Shown here: piece by piece, positions 48,591 to 57,349 of the stretch
Layout of the letters: every line of letters begins with the position of its first letter
Numbering within the stretch: the stretch's first letter is position 1
Assembly (NCBI RefSeq): GCF_001758785.1
Contig: NZ_LROM01000152.1
Location: 1-64,000 of the forward strand
Reading direction: 5' to 3'
DNA: 64,000 nt
DNA from: Duganella phyllosphaerae
GTDB lineage: Bacteria; Pseudomonadota; Gammaproteobacteria; Burkholderiales; Burkholderiaceae_D
Translations under genes and position numbers: made by a program
The notes under the pieces: model-generated
Seen by the model: the letters and a program-made list of their open reading frames with translations, nothing else
What the model was told of the DNA's origin: nothing
The model's database searches: none

Positions 48591-51217
48591 AATCCATTCT
48601 CCCCGTCCATGGCTTCCATATCAAACAGCGTGGGTACGCTGACCTGCTTCTCCATCGAATAGCAGTAGTGCACTTGGTCCACAAAATAGGCGCCGTTGAG
48701 CTCGGACCCGGCGCCGACGCGGCCCAATTTGACCGAGCGCACCGGCGTAGTGCCCAGGCCGCTGAATGGGTCGTAGACTTTCTCGCCGGGGTTCGTGTAG
48801 CGCAAGATGATGCGGTCGACGATATCGATCTGGAACGGACAAACGTGCTTCTCCACGGCGCGCGCAGACTGCTCGCCGTTCAGAGTGCGCATGCGCACGA
48901 TGTCGTGCCAGACCATCGGATCGTTGCTGCCTGGCGCCAGGCTCATGAATGTGGCGGGCAGCGTCTTGTTCGCCAGCATGGCCTCGCCCACGGCCACGTG
49001 GTATTCGTAGTTGTAGACGTTGTCGAGGGACATTTCCGTGAAGACCTTGGCCAGCTTGCCAGGGCCGAAGCTGGCCAGCTCCGCCGCGCTGAGCAGTCGG
49101 TCGCCACTCGAGCGCCAGAATGCATGCGCGTCCACCTGCCAGCGCGCGACGCTGTAGCCGGTACCAGGCACAGGGGGCAGCTTTCGGTCGAAGGGCACGG
49201 TGACACCCTTCTCGTCCAGGCACAGCGGCTTGGCCTTGGTCACCGGCACGTCCGCATAGCCGCGAGAGCGGTCAGTCTGCGGCTTATGGAACAGCAGGAC
49301 GTATTCAGGCATGCCAACGCCCATCTTGCTGCCGTCCTTGCATACTTCGGAATAGCCCAGGCGGTAGGTCTGATTGTTCTCGCGCACCACGTCGGTGACG
49401 ACCGTGATCATGCCCATGTAGTCGAAGCCATGCTTGGTGGCGTGGAAAATGGCCTCGGCGTGGAACGGGCTTACGGTGGGCACGCCGGCGCCGGTCACGT
49501 TCCCGAACAGGATCCGGTCCTTCACGTGGCAGGCGTACATGCGGCCCGGCTGCAGGATGCGCAACAGCTGCGGCGTGAGGAAGTCCATCTGGCGCCAGAA
49601 CTGGTCATTGTCCTGGGTGTGGCCGAAGTCGTTGTAACTCGGGCTGTATTCGTACTGATTTCCGAACGGGATCGACGTCAGCACCAGGCCCACCGAGTTG
49701 TCGGGCTGTTCGAGCGCTTCGAGCACGCAGTCGTTGTGCGCCACCTCGAAACGATCGCCGGCGACGACCTGGCGCTGCACGCCGATGGTGCGCGCCAGCG
49801 AGTCCTGCATCGAGAGCTGGTCCAGGCCATAGGTGCGAATGATCTCGCCCATCTTGGCCTGCATCTCTTCGTGCTGGCGCCACTTCGTCTGCAGGTCGGC
49901 CAGCACCTTGCGCTCGACCTCGGTGTGCACGATGTCGATGATGACCGGGTGCGTCTGCTGGAAGCGCTGGACGCGGTGAATGGCCTGGATGAAATCATTA
50001 AACTTGAAGCCGATGCCCGCGAAAATCTCGCGGTGGCAATGCTGCTGGAAGTTGCAGCCGCTGCCGGCGATGATCGGCTTGGTGGACAGGATCTGCACCT
50101 TGCCGTCGCTGAAGTCGGCGATGCGCTGCTCGCGCTCGTCGATCTGCTGCGTGCCCCACACGCTTATGGCGGCCGGGATCGCCGCCTGGATGGCGTGGCG
50201 CTCGTCCTCCAGGTCGTGCCACACGAGGAAGTGATCAGCGGGATCCGCCGCGATGATTTCGGCCACCTTCGCCACGCGCGCGGCCATGCTGTCGCGCTTC
50301 TCGCCGGCAGCGGCCGACAGGCCCATGGCCACGTTGGGGATCAGCAGGCCCTGGCCGTTCTTCTCGGCGCCGGCCGTGTCGTAGTTGCTCGGCACTTCGT
50401 GGTAGCGGACTTCGATCGGCGGCAGGTCGTAGCCCTCGTCCGAATGACCCAGGTCGCTGGGCTTCTGGATGAACACGGCCCAGCTGGCCACCCATAACCA
50501 AAACTCATGCTCTTTATGGGGATAGAGCGTCAGGTTGCCGGCCTTCTCGCTGTCGCGCTGGAAGAAGCGCGTGAGGGCCTGGCCCGTGTCCATGACGCCC
50601 AGGTAGCCGGCGTAATGGATTAGTTCCTTGAACCGGTTCGGGCTCGGCGTCGCGGTGTAGACGAATTTGAATTCGACGGGGGCGAACATCGGCAGGAACT
50701 CCTGGTAGGTCTTGCTGCCATAGCTGCGCAGCACGCTGGCCTCATCCAGGCCCGAGGCCTGCCACTTCGTAACGTCCACCTTGACCTCGCGCACCGACTC
50801 GTAGTTCGTCATGTAGATCGTGGCTGGGTCGTCGATCTCGGCGTCCGAGCGGATGAATCGTAGGTCGATGGCCTGGTCGCCGGTGAAGTGCTTCGCCACC
50901 TCGCGCGAGAACTCCTGGCGCACGCCCAGCGGCGCGACGATGCCACGGATCCCGCCAGGCCGGTGAATGCCGATCTGGCGCATGACCTCGAGGTTGGTGC
51001 TGGTCTTGTGCAAGCCGAACGATGCGAACACGGCGCGCTGGCCGCCGGCGAGTGCCCAGCGGACGATCTGGCGGGTGTGCGGTTTGAGGCCTGGATGGAT
51101 CTGGTCCAGCGGCACGTCGAAGCCCTTCGACGGGGCCAGGCGAATTTTATCGCGCAGGAACTGGCTATATTCGGCCTGAATCAGGTGCTTTTGTTCTTCG
51201 CTGTTGAATGCGCTCAT
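48587..51217 (-). CDS. Fused SF2-like helicase and DNA methyltransferase
   Basis: 876-aa protein. The N-terminal half is helicase-like: FGLHKTSTNLEVM at motif I (non-canonical GLHKT), LDEAS at motif II, YTATPSPNRFKEL at III, GSGCNFQQ and IQAIHRVQRFQQ at V/VI. From about residue 510 it is an N4/N6 amino-methyltransferase: LVLTSIPFGNQYEYSP at motif IV, with I replacing the usual first P of SPPF/Y, and DPFSGLGTTPVRSVKLGRVGAGSEL at the AdoMet-binding motif I. Such fusions may couple translocation to modification. ATG 51217 has GGAAA upstream; TTG 51241 is a weaker start. Function in DNA modification or anti-restriction is inferred. Confidence 0.8.
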   Translation of the reverse strand: MSAFNSEEQKHLIQAEYSQFLRDKIRLAPSKGFDVPLDQIHPGLKPHTRQIVRWALAGGQRAVFASFGLHKTSTNLEVMRQIGIHRPGGIRGIVAPLGVRQEFSREVAKHFTGDQAIDLRFIRSDAEIDDPATIYMTNYESVREVKVDVTKWQASGLDEASVLRSYGSKTYQEFLPMFAPVEFKFVYTATPSPNRFKELIHYAGYLGVMDTGQALTRFFQRDSEKAGNLTLYPHKEHEFWLWVASWAVFIQKPSDLGHSDEGYDLPPIEVRYHEVPSNYDTAGAEKNGQGLLIPNVAMGLSAAAGEKRDSMAARVAKVAEIIAADPADHFLVWHDLEDERHAIQAAIPAAISVWGTQQIDEREQRIADFSDGKVQILSTKPIIAGSGCNFQQHCHREIFAGIGFKFNDFIQAIHRVQRFQQTHPVIIDIVHTEVERKVLADLQTKWRQHEEMQAKMGEIIRTYGLDQLSMQDSLARTIGVQRQVVAGDRFEVAHNDCVLEALEQPDNSVGLVLTSIPFGNQYEYSPSYNDFGHTQDNDQFWRQMDFLTPQLLRILQPGRMYACHVKDRILFGNVTGAGVPTVSPFHAEAIFHATKHGFDYMGMITVVTDVVRENNQTYRLGYSEVCKDGSKMGVGMPEYVLLFHKPQTDRSRGYADVPVTKAKPLCLDEKGVTVPFDRKLPPVPGTGYSVARWQVDAHAFWRSSGDRLLSAAELASFGPGKLAKVFTEMSLDNVYNYEYHVAVGEAMLANKTLPATFMSLAPGSNDPMVWHDIVRMRTLNGEQSARAVEKHVCPFQIDIVDRIILRYTNPGEKVYDPFSGLGTTPVRSVKLGRVGAGSELNGAYFVDQVHYCYSMEKQVSVPTLFDMEAMDGENGL

Positions 51218-51251
51218 GTCATTTCCGTTTTGGTTGGTCAAGCAACGGCCG

Positions 51252-51941
51252 TCAGGCTGCTGCCTTCAGTTCTTTTAAAAGTTTTTTGTAGTGCGCGGTC
51301 TTGGCGATCAGGTCGTCCACTGTGTAGTGTTTCGATTCCTGGTCGGCTTCCAGCGCCTCCACGGCGGCCAGGCCGATGCGCGCGACGACGCCGGCGCGAA
51401 ACGATGCCGCCGTGGTGCCTCCCGGCCGGTTGCAGCCCTTGAGCTGCTTGAACACGTTCCGTTCGTCGAAGCGAAGATGCGGGTGGCTGCCGCGCGACAG
51501 GTAGTGGCCAGCGTCATAGGCGCCGCCGGTCAGGGCGTCGCCGCTGGCGTGCTTTCCGCAGTCGATGCACGGCTCGAAGCGGTCGCGGAACCGCACCCAG
51601 GCGTTGAACGCCTTCTGGCAGTCGGCCACGTAGTCAGCCTTGCGCTTGAACTTGGCCAACTTTTCCTGGTGGTCCTTGCGCTCGGCCTTGGCCGTGGCCA
51701 GGCGCTGCTTGTCGAGCTTCGCCAGCGCCACCACCGTGCCGCACTCGGGCGAGCACCAGGTGACGAACGGCTGCGGCCGGACGAACTCGGCGCGGCAGGT
51801 GCGGACCGCGCACTTGTGCTTCTTCTCGCGCGCGGCCTTGGTGATGGTCTTCGTCACCTCGCGGGTCTCGATGCGCTCGCCGCGCGCGAAGGCCTGGCGC
51901 TTCATTGGCGCGGTGTCGGGCTTCATGGGTGAACGCCTCAT
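51252..51941 (-). CDS. ninG: NinG/Rap recombination protein
   Basis: 229-aa homolog of lambda NinG (Rap), a Holliday-junction/D-loop nuclease that helps Red recombination. Conserved cysteine sites CAVRTCRAEF, TWCSPECG and PCIDCGK, plus DAGHYLSRGSHPHLRFDERNVFKQLKGCNR, define the family. ATG 51941 overlaps the previous stop (ATGA). The lysine-rich middle (RLATAKAERKDHQEKLAKFKRKADY) is typical. It sits in the same slot of the early operon as lambda nin genes. Confidence 0.9.
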   Translation of the reverse strand: MRRSPMKPDTAPMKRQAFARGERIETREVTKTITKAAREKKHKCAVRTCRAEFVRPQPFVTWCSPECGTVVALAKLDKQRLATAKAERKDHQEKLAKFKRKADYVADCQKAFNAWVRFRDRFEPCIDCGKHASGDALTGGAYDAGHYLSRGSHPHLRFDERNVFKQLKGCNRPGGTTAASFRAGVVARIGLAAVEALEADQESKHYTVDDLIAKTAHYKKLLKELKAAA

Positions 51942-52750
51942 GACGTGCACTCGCATGGCAGAAGGTCGGGCGTCGAAGCAATCTTGATGAACTTGCGCGC
52001 CTGGGCCCAGAACCGCTGATGCGGGATGTGCTCGGTTGCCGGCACGCCGGCGCACTTCATGATGGCGAACTTGGCTTCCATATCTTCAAGGTAGACGGGT
52101 CCGGTATCGTCGTGGTGGATTGCGTAGCCGATCTCTTCCTCGGCCCACTTTCCCTTGAGCCAGATGTCCGGCCGCGTGCAATAGACGATGTACCAGTGCT
52201 GCCAGCCCGCTTTCAGGCAGCCGATGCAGTTGGCGTGCTTGAACTGGGAGTAGCCTTGCGGCGGCGCGATGCCGATTTCGTTGGTCGAGAAGATGGTGCG
52301 AGCTCCGACCGCCAGCGGGTACGCGGTCATGTAGCCTTGCTCTCCCATGATCCCGGAGCGCCGTTGAATCCGGTCCGTCTCATTGAGGTCGAAGCCGTAA
52401 TACACGACAACATCTTTCTGCGGGTAAGTCTTCCGCAGCCAGGCCATAAAAGGCTCGGTCTTCAGCCGCGAGGTGCAGATTTCCGATCCAGAGCCAACCT
52501 TGAAGGCCTGCTCCTTCACCGATACGTCGAACTGATCCATGCTCGCGTTTTTGTAATTCACGAACGTGATCGGAAGTGCCAAGTACTCAGCAACCTGACG
52601 CTTGAACCGTTTCACGTCCGCATCCTCGACGGAAAAATGGATGTCGTGGTTCACCAGCAAGACGTCCGCCGGATCAAATTTGCGCACGACCTCGATCGCC
52701 ACCAGTGCCGAGCTATGGCCGCCGGAATAGCATACGATGTGTTTGGTCAC
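51938..52750 (-). CDS. PP-loop ATPase, PAPS-reductase/DndC-like
   Basis: 270-aa adenine-nucleotide alpha-hydrolase: VCYSGGHSSALVAIEVV gives the PP-loop SGGxxSA near residue 8-14, with ICTSRLKTEPF and a Cys-rich patch (CIGCLKAGW, then LLPCECTS) in the C-terminal half. The PAPS-reductase fold is shared by sulphate reductases, DndC of DNA phosphorothioation and several thiouridine or base-modification enzymes. GTG 52750 has GGAGGG 7 nt upstream. Being beside a methyltransferase-helicase, a role in DNA or RNA modification is plausible but unproven. Confidence 0.75.
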   Translation of the reverse strand: MTKHIVCYSGGHSSALVAIEVVRKFDPADVLLVNHDIHFSVEDADVKRFKRQVAEYLALPITFVNYKNASMDQFDVSVKEQAFKVGSGSEICTSRLKTEPFMAWLRKTYPQKDVVVYYGFDLNETDRIQRRSGIMGEQGYMTAYPLAVGARTIFSTNEIGIAPPQGYSQFKHANCIGCLKAGWQHWYIVYCTRPDIWLKGKWAEEEIGYAIHHDDTGPVYLEDMEAKFAIMKCAGVPATEHIPHQRFWAQARKFIKIASTPDLLPCECTS

Positions 52751-52896
52751 GACGCAGCCCTCCCCGCGCACGCCTCATTCGCACCGAGCATCACTCTGTC
52801 CACGGCGTGGCCATGAGGCTTGTCCAGTCCGGCGGCGAGCGTAAAAGCAGATCGACGGAACGTGTTAAGATTTCTTTTTGGCAATTTGGAACGGCG

Positions 52897-53544
52897 ATGC
52901 ACTGGACACACAAATGGGGGCTGATGGTGGGCGGCCTGATGTTCTACATCCTGGTCAACCAGTTTGGCCCCATGCTGTTTGCTCTTCATGGTGCGGAGGA
53001 CACCGCCTTGCTGTCCGCAATCGGAACGTGGGTCGGTTCGATCGGATCCGTCGGAGCCTTGATCGGCGCAATTTGGATAGCATCGTGGCAAACACGGATT
53101 CAGCAGCGCGAAAAATTTGCCCTGGCCGTTATACAAGCAGCTCATTGCCAACACCGCATACAAGCTATGCTGAAAGGGCTTGAGGAAATTGTGCGGCTGC
53201 TCGGACCAAGTGCTGGCACTTCGATACCGATAAATAACAGAATGCTCGCGCTTGAGACGATTGCCGCCTTTGATGGAATTGCGAACGAAGAACTGGCAGC
53301 ACTCACCCCGCTTGGCAATAATTGCGCATTGAAGATCGCCGCGGTCCAGAGTGCAATCGGAAATCTCAAACGACATATTCTCTTGATTAGCACCGTGCAG
53401 CCTCCATCGAACCAGTATTTGCGCCTCGTTGCTCTCGACGTCGATGGAGCCTATTTCGCGGCTCAAATAGCCCAGACGCAAGTTGATCGCATCTGGGAGG
53501 TTATGGACGTGATCCGGCGTTCGACCACGGACAGTCAACTCTAA
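52897..53544 (+). CDS. Two-TM accessory protein on the opposite strand
   Basis: 215-aa membrane protein: TM1 about residues 8-27 (GLMVGGLMFYILVNQFGPML), TM2 about 42-63 (IGTWVGSIGSVGALIGAIWIASW), then a helical cytosolic domain. GGAA precedes ATG 52897; the longer frame to 52705 is Arg/Ser-rich and starts inside the PP-loop gene. It is inserted against the early operon, with its own AT-rich leader (52850-52896), so it looks like a moron. Similar two-TM proteins can exclude superinfecting phage, but no family is recognised. Confidence 0.6.
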   Translation: MHWTHKWGLMVGGLMFYILVNQFGPMLFALHGAEDTALLSAIGTWVGSIGSVGALIGAIWIASWQTRIQQREKFALAVIQAAHCQHRIQAMLKGLEEIVRLLGPSAGTSIPINNRMLALETIAAFDGIANEELAALTPLGNNCALKIAAVQSAIGNLKRHILLISTVQPPSNQYLRLVALDVDGAYFAAQIAQTQVDRIWEVMDVIRRSTTDSQL

Positions 53545-53552
53545 CGCCCGAT

Positions 53553-54140
53553 TCATGGACGAAGCTCCGGAAAGGCGGCGAAGAACGCTGGGTGATCATC
53601 ACCATGCACGCGGTAGCCATCACCGAACACGAAGCGCGCTGGCCAGCGGCCGCCGGCGAACATGAAGTCCGCGAAGGCGCGGTACCCGCCACCCGGCTCG
53701 CCGGCTTCCAGGCGTGAGCCGTAGACATAGGCGTCTGTGACCACGGCGCCCGGCAGGCTGAGCTCCACTAATTCCTGCAGCGCCACCCGGGCGGTCGCCG
53801 TGGCGCGCTGGCGGGCAAAGTCGCGCGCCATGCAGGCCTCGCAGCAGTACGGCGCGCCGGCGGCGCTGAAACAGCGGTCTTCCTCATCGCTGTAGACCCA
53901 GGTCGAGCAAGCGTTGCGTGTGCATTCGTAGCGCCAACCGTGGTCGATCAGCACGGCGGCCGGCACGGGACCGGGCGCATAAGCATCGAAGTGCGGCGCG
54001 CGGCGGCACGAATCGACTTCGGTCCAATCGCGGTCGAGCTCGTTGGCCCCCTGGCGACGCGCGGTGGCGCTGTTCGTGGCGAAAATGACGGTGGTGCCAT
54101 CGTCGCCATCGTGGACGGTGTAGGCCTTGAGCCGCGTCAT
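53553..54140 (-). CDS. Hypothetical early protein with Cys cluster, 195 aa
   Basis: MTRLKAYTVHDGDDGTTVIFATNSATARRQGANEL, then YECTRNACSTWVYSDEED and APYCCEACMAR: a CxxxxC plus CCxxC cluster that could bind zinc. C-terminal GGYRAFADFMFAGGRWPARF. The N-terminal pattern recalls DUF-type phage proteins that scan FATSxxxAR. Starts at ATG 54140, overlapping the previous stop by 4 bp. Unknown role; part of the early operon. Confidence 0.6.
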   Translation of the reverse strand: MTRLKAYTVHDGDDGTTVIFATNSATARRQGANELDRDWTEVDSCRRAPHFDAYAPGPVPAAVLIDHGWRYECTRNACSTWVYSDEEDRCFSAAGAPYCCEACMARDFARQRATATARVALQELVELSLPGAVVTDAYVYGSRLEAGEPGGGYRAFADFMFAGGRWPARFVFGDGYRVHGDDHPAFFAAFPELRP

Positions 54141-54568
54141 GGTCGTGCTCCCTGCGTCCGAGTCATGGCCGCATAATTCAGGCCGGCCAACTTGCAACCG
54201 TCCTGGGTGGCGTGGAAGTAGCGCAGGTCCAGCAGCGCGGCGCCAGCGCGCACGAAGCCGGCGGCGACCAGGCGGTCGAGCGCAGCCAGGTCGCGGCGGT
54301 TGGCCAGGTACTGGTTGCGGAAGCCCCAGCGGGACTGCGGATGGTGCGACGTGGCGCCCAGCATGTGGTGCAGCACGTCGAGGTCGTCGTCTTGAAGCGT
54401 CGCGACGCGCGCGGCGAACAGGCAGGCGACGCATTTGCCGTGCTGCGCGAGTTGCTTGGCCGGTGCGGCCTTGCCGCAAGCGCAGAGCTGGGCCTTGAGT
54501 ACCGGCGCCGGCTTTTCGTTGGCGATGGCGCGGTGGCGGCGCTCTTCGCGGGAGAGATCGTAGATCAT
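54137..54568 (-). CDS. Hypothetical early protein, 143 aa, zinc-ribbon-like
   Basis: MIYDLSREERRHRAIANEKPAPVLKAQLCACGKAA, then HGKCVACLFAARVATLQ forms a CxC...CxxC pattern. The C-terminal half (NRRDLAALDRLVAAGFVRAGAALLDLRYFHATQDGCKLAGL) resembles a small winged-helix repeat. ATG 54568 is used; TTG 54589 is possible. It abuts the plus-strand moron at 54610. Confidence 0.6.
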   Translation of the reverse strand: MIYDLSREERRHRAIANEKPAPVLKAQLCACGKAAPAKQLAQHGKCVACLFAARVATLQDDDLDVLHHMLGATSHHPQSRWGFRNQYLANRRDLAALDRLVAAGFVRAGAALLDLRYFHATQDGCKLAGLNYAAMTRTQGARP

Positions 54569-54609
54569 GATATTATTTACCTTTGGCAACTTAATATTTC
54601 AGGAATTAG

Positions 54610-54846
54610 ATGAGCACCAATGAATGGAAAATAAAGATGCAAGGTTTTGCATCGAAAGTTGATGGCGCTTGTCGAGCTTATGTCGGACTGCTTATCACTA
54701 GCCCCGACGGCGAAGTAACAAGGGAATGGGTCTCCCTCCATGATCTCGGTTCCTTCGATACGCTGGATAAAGCCCTTGAAGCCACTGAACAAATACAATG
54801 CGGCATTTCCAACACCGGTGAATGGACACTGCTGGACCTGACTTAA
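54610..54846 (+). CDS. Small hypothetical accessory protein, 78 aa
   Basis: MSTNEWKIKMQGFASKVDGACRAYVGLLI, acidic and soluble, ending EWTLLDLT. AGGAA before ATG 54610 gives a ribosome site, and the upstream leader is AT-rich (TTACCTTTGGCAACTTAATATT). Inserted in the opposite direction to the early operon, between two minus-strand genes: a moron pattern like the gene at 52897. Not recognised. Confidence 0.55.
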   Translation: MSTNEWKIKMQGFASKVDGACRAYVGLLITSPDGEVTREWVSLHDLGSFDTLDKALEATEQIQCGISNTGEWTLLDLT

Positions 54847-54848
54847 CT

Positions 54849-55358
54849 TCATACGCGCTGCGCAATCTCGCGGCCGCGCACCTCTGCGGCCATCGCTGCA
54901 TCGCCAGTGGCCAGCAACCCGCTATCAACGACGCGCTGCAGCCCTTCACTCAGGCCATACCTGCCCAGTTCACGCAGTCGCACGTTGATGGCCAGCTTCC
55001 GGTGGATCGGGTAGTTCTCAAGCCAACAGCCATACTCGGGCGATGCGTAAATGCGCACGCTGGCCAGGTCGCCGTCGATTGACTCAACTACGCCCGGCAG
55101 CATCTGCGTGTATTTCTGGCTGCTGTCCTGCACCTCGCACCACAGCGGCAGACTGGTGACCATGCCGACCGACCAGTAGGCGCGCGCTTCGGCATCATCT
55201 TCCGCATCCTTTGCTTGCCAATAGGCAGCCATGCGCAGGCGCTCGGCCTCCTGCTCGGCAAGTTCCAGCTTCGGCGCACGGCGCTTTCCCTTGGCACCCG
55301 GCTGCGGCGCGACAGCGACAGTTGCGTCGAAGTCGAAGCTGAGTTGGGCGGTGGTCAC
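54849..55358 (-). CDS. Hypothetical early protein, 169 aa
   Basis: MTTAQLSFDFDATVAVAPQPGAKGKRRAPKLELAEQEAERL, then TSLPLWCEVQDSSQKYTQMLPGVVESIDGDLASVRIYA, a small beta-barrel-like stretch, and RKLAINVRLRELGRYGLSEGLQRVV. GTG 55358 overlaps the methyltransferase stop (GTGA). Sequence pattern FDFDATV at the N-terminus resembles early phage proteins of unknown role. Confidence 0.6.
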   Translation of the reverse strand: MTTAQLSFDFDATVAVAPQPGAKGKRRAPKLELAEQEAERLRMAAYWQAKDAEDDAEARAYWSVGMVTSLPLWCEVQDSSQKYTQMLPGVVESIDGDLASVRIYASPEYGCWLENYPIHRKLAINVRLRELGRYGLSEGLQRVVDSGLLATGDAAMAAEVRGREIAQRV

Positions 55359-57349
55359 AGCGTCGATCCTTGCGACGCGGCGATAGCGATCGCTACAGGC
55401 TGAACCCAGATCGACATCGCGCTGAGCATGAAGGTCTCGCCGGCGCTGGCTAGCAGCAGCGTCGTGCCCATCACTTCGCCGATCGCTTCGGCCGCGTCCG
55501 GTGGCACAGCATTGCCAATGCGCTCGCGGTGCGCGCTATCGTTGCTGCCGTCCAAACACAGCACCATGCCCGTGGCCGCTTTGTAGGCGTCGATCTCGCG
55601 CTGGGTCTGCGGGTCCATCGACCAGTGCTCGTTTGGGTTGATCAGCGATTGCAAAGCGGCCAGCTCGAGCGTGGTGAATGGCCGGTGCCATGTCCCGTCG
55701 AGTGCGCGAATCATGGCCACGGTTTTCTGGTTCAGCGCGGGCAGCGCCGGCACCTGGTCGATGCGCGGATCGGCGACTGACCAACGGCCGTTGTCGTAGC
55801 CGGCGGACGCGCTGACGGCGCCGCTCTGTCCGTCCCAGTCCAGCACGCCGTAGTGACCGCCTGTCAGGTACGCATCGCCTTTCTGGCGGTGGATGGTGCG
55901 CGGATCGGCCACGCAGAACGCACCCTGCCCCGTCGTGCTGCCTGCGATGACCGTGCCGGCCGGTGATTCGAACGGCGTGACCAAGTATTTGCCCGCGCCT
56001 TCGAAGCCGGTGCTCGAACGTGGATCGGCCACCGCGTAGGCGCCCTGGTCGTCGCCGCCGATCACAGTGCCGGTGCGCTTATCCCATGGTGTGACGGCGT
56101 ACTTGCTAAACAGCGGACCACCAGGTGGGCGGGGGTCGGCAACCGAGAAGCCGCCCTGGATGGGTGAACGCTGGCCAGTAATGGTGCCTGTCGGCTTATC
56201 CCATGCGCGCACACCCAACTGGCCATAATCGCCGTTGTTCGAATAGCGCGGGTCGGCAACGCATTGGCCGGTGCTGTGGGCGCTCGATACGACTTTGGCG
56301 GGTTCATCCCACGGGCCTATGCGGCACTCGTTGCTGTGCTTGTCCGGGCCGAAGTGACGCGGATCAGCGATCGAGAATGCGCCATTCGTTGGCGTCGAGC
56401 GCCCGGCCACGGTGCCGCTGGTGCCATCCCATTCCTGCACGCCCATGTAGCCGCTGCGGTATTCAGGGACGATCAGGTAGTCGCTCAGGTGGCCATTTTC
56501 GACGGCCAGCTTGTTCAGGCTGCGCCAGTCGCTGCCGGCTTCAACGAAAGCCAGGCGCACCCACGTTTTCCACTGGAGGCGCGGGATGCGGTGCATGGGG
56601 CCGCCAGCGGCGTCGCCAGGGAACGGCATGCGGCCCAAAACATCGCCCACGGCGCGCAGGCGCTTCTTCTCTGGCTCGTAGAGGAACGGCGGCACCTTCT
56701 CCATGTGGCGTGCGACCAGGAGGAAGCGCTTGCGGCTCTGGGCCAGGCCGCCCAGCTCGCCGCAGTCGTGCGTCGTCTCGGCCACGGCGTAGCCGAACTG
56801 CTGCAGCAGCTGGTTGATCTGGTCCAGCAGGTGCCGGCCGCGCGTGGCCAGGCGCGGCACGTTCTCGAAAACGATCAGGTCCACTGGATCGTCAGCCCAG
56901 GCCTCGGCCATCAGCCAGATACAGCGCAACGTCAACTCGTTCAACGCCTGGTACTTCGCGGTCTTGCTCAGCGATTCGCTGAGCAGCCCACTTGCGCCCT
57001 TGCAAGGCGAGCTGATGAACACGATGTTCGGCGACTCGTTCCCGGCAGCGCGGCGAATGTCGGCGGCCGTGGCCTCGCGCCAACCAGCTGGTGGCTCTTT
57101 CCCGTGGAAGGCGGTGTACTGCGCACGCGTGAAGAGATCCATGACCGTACCCGGGCGGCCAGGTCCAGCGCGATCAAAATCGCGGATCGCGGCGGGGTCG
57201 TTATCGATTCCGCCGATGCAGCGGAGCGTCGCGGCCATGTTCCCGACCTGCGGCCGAGCCTTGTTGAAGCCCTTCTTGCCGCCGCCCAGGCCGCAGCAGA
57301 AGTGGAAGTGGCGGAACTCTTTCGTGTGGGTGATCAAGTCGCGCTTCAT
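55355..57349 (-). CDS. C5 cytosine DNA methyltransferase with six tandem repeats
   Basis: 664-aa AdoMet-dependent cytosine-C5 methyltransferase. Motif I HFCCGLGGGKKGF (residues 16-28), motif IV ISSPCKGASG with catalytic Cys116, motif VI FENVPRL (161-167), motif VIII QSRKRF (205-210), motif X RIGNAVPP (610-617). Between VIII and X, where the target-recognition domain belongs, residues 301-529 (55763-56449) hold six repeats of about 37-45 aa, each with an aromatic-D pair (WD or FE) and ending in VADPR (ADPR at 328, 365, 404, 441, 481, 526). Normal bacterial enzymes are 300-450 aa. It probably protects phage DNA from host restriction, perhaps at several sequences. Confidence 0.9.
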   Translation of the reverse strand: MKRDLITHTKEFRHFHFCCGLGGGKKGFNKARPQVGNMAATLRCIGGIDNDPAAIRDFDRAGPGRPGTVMDLFTRAQYTAFHGKEPPAGWREATAADIRRAAGNESPNIVFISSPCKGASGLLSESLSKTAKYQALNELTLRCIWLMAEAWADDPVDLIVFENVPRLATRGRHLLDQINQLLQQFGYAVAETTHDCGELGGLAQSRKRFLLVARHMEKVPPFLYEPEKKRLRAVGDVLGRMPFPGDAAGGPMHRIPRLQWKTWVRLAFVEAGSDWRSLNKLAVENGHLSDYLIVPEYRSGYMGVQEWDGTSGTVAGRSTPTNGAFSIADPRHFGPDKHSNECRIGPWDEPAKVVSSAHSTGQCVADPRYSNNGDYGQLGVRAWDKPTGTITGQRSPIQGGFSVADPRPPGGPLFSKYAVTPWDKRTGTVIGGDDQGAYAVADPRSSTGFEGAGKYLVTPFESPAGTVIAGSTTGQGAFCVADPRTIHRQKGDAYLTGGHYGVLDWDGQSGAVSASAGYDNGRWSVADPRIDQVPALPALNQKTVAMIRALDGTWHRPFTTLELAALQSLINPNEHWSMDPQTQREIDAYKAATGMVLCLDGSNDSAHRERIGNAVPPDAAEAIGEVMGTTLLLASAGETFMLSAMSIWVQPVAIAIAASQGSTL
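55763..56449 (-). repeat. Six-fold protein-level tandem repeat in the methyltransferase
   Basis: Units share the pattern [YL]xVxxWDxxxGTVxGxxxxxGxFxVADPR. Unit spacing by the ADPR mark is 37, 39, 37, 40 and 45 residues. The second unit lacks the GTV and the last has AVS, so the units have diverged. Confidence 0.8.

Noticed and set aside
48668..50497. 609-aa plus-strand open frame
   Set aside because: Shadow of the helicase-methyltransferase gene.
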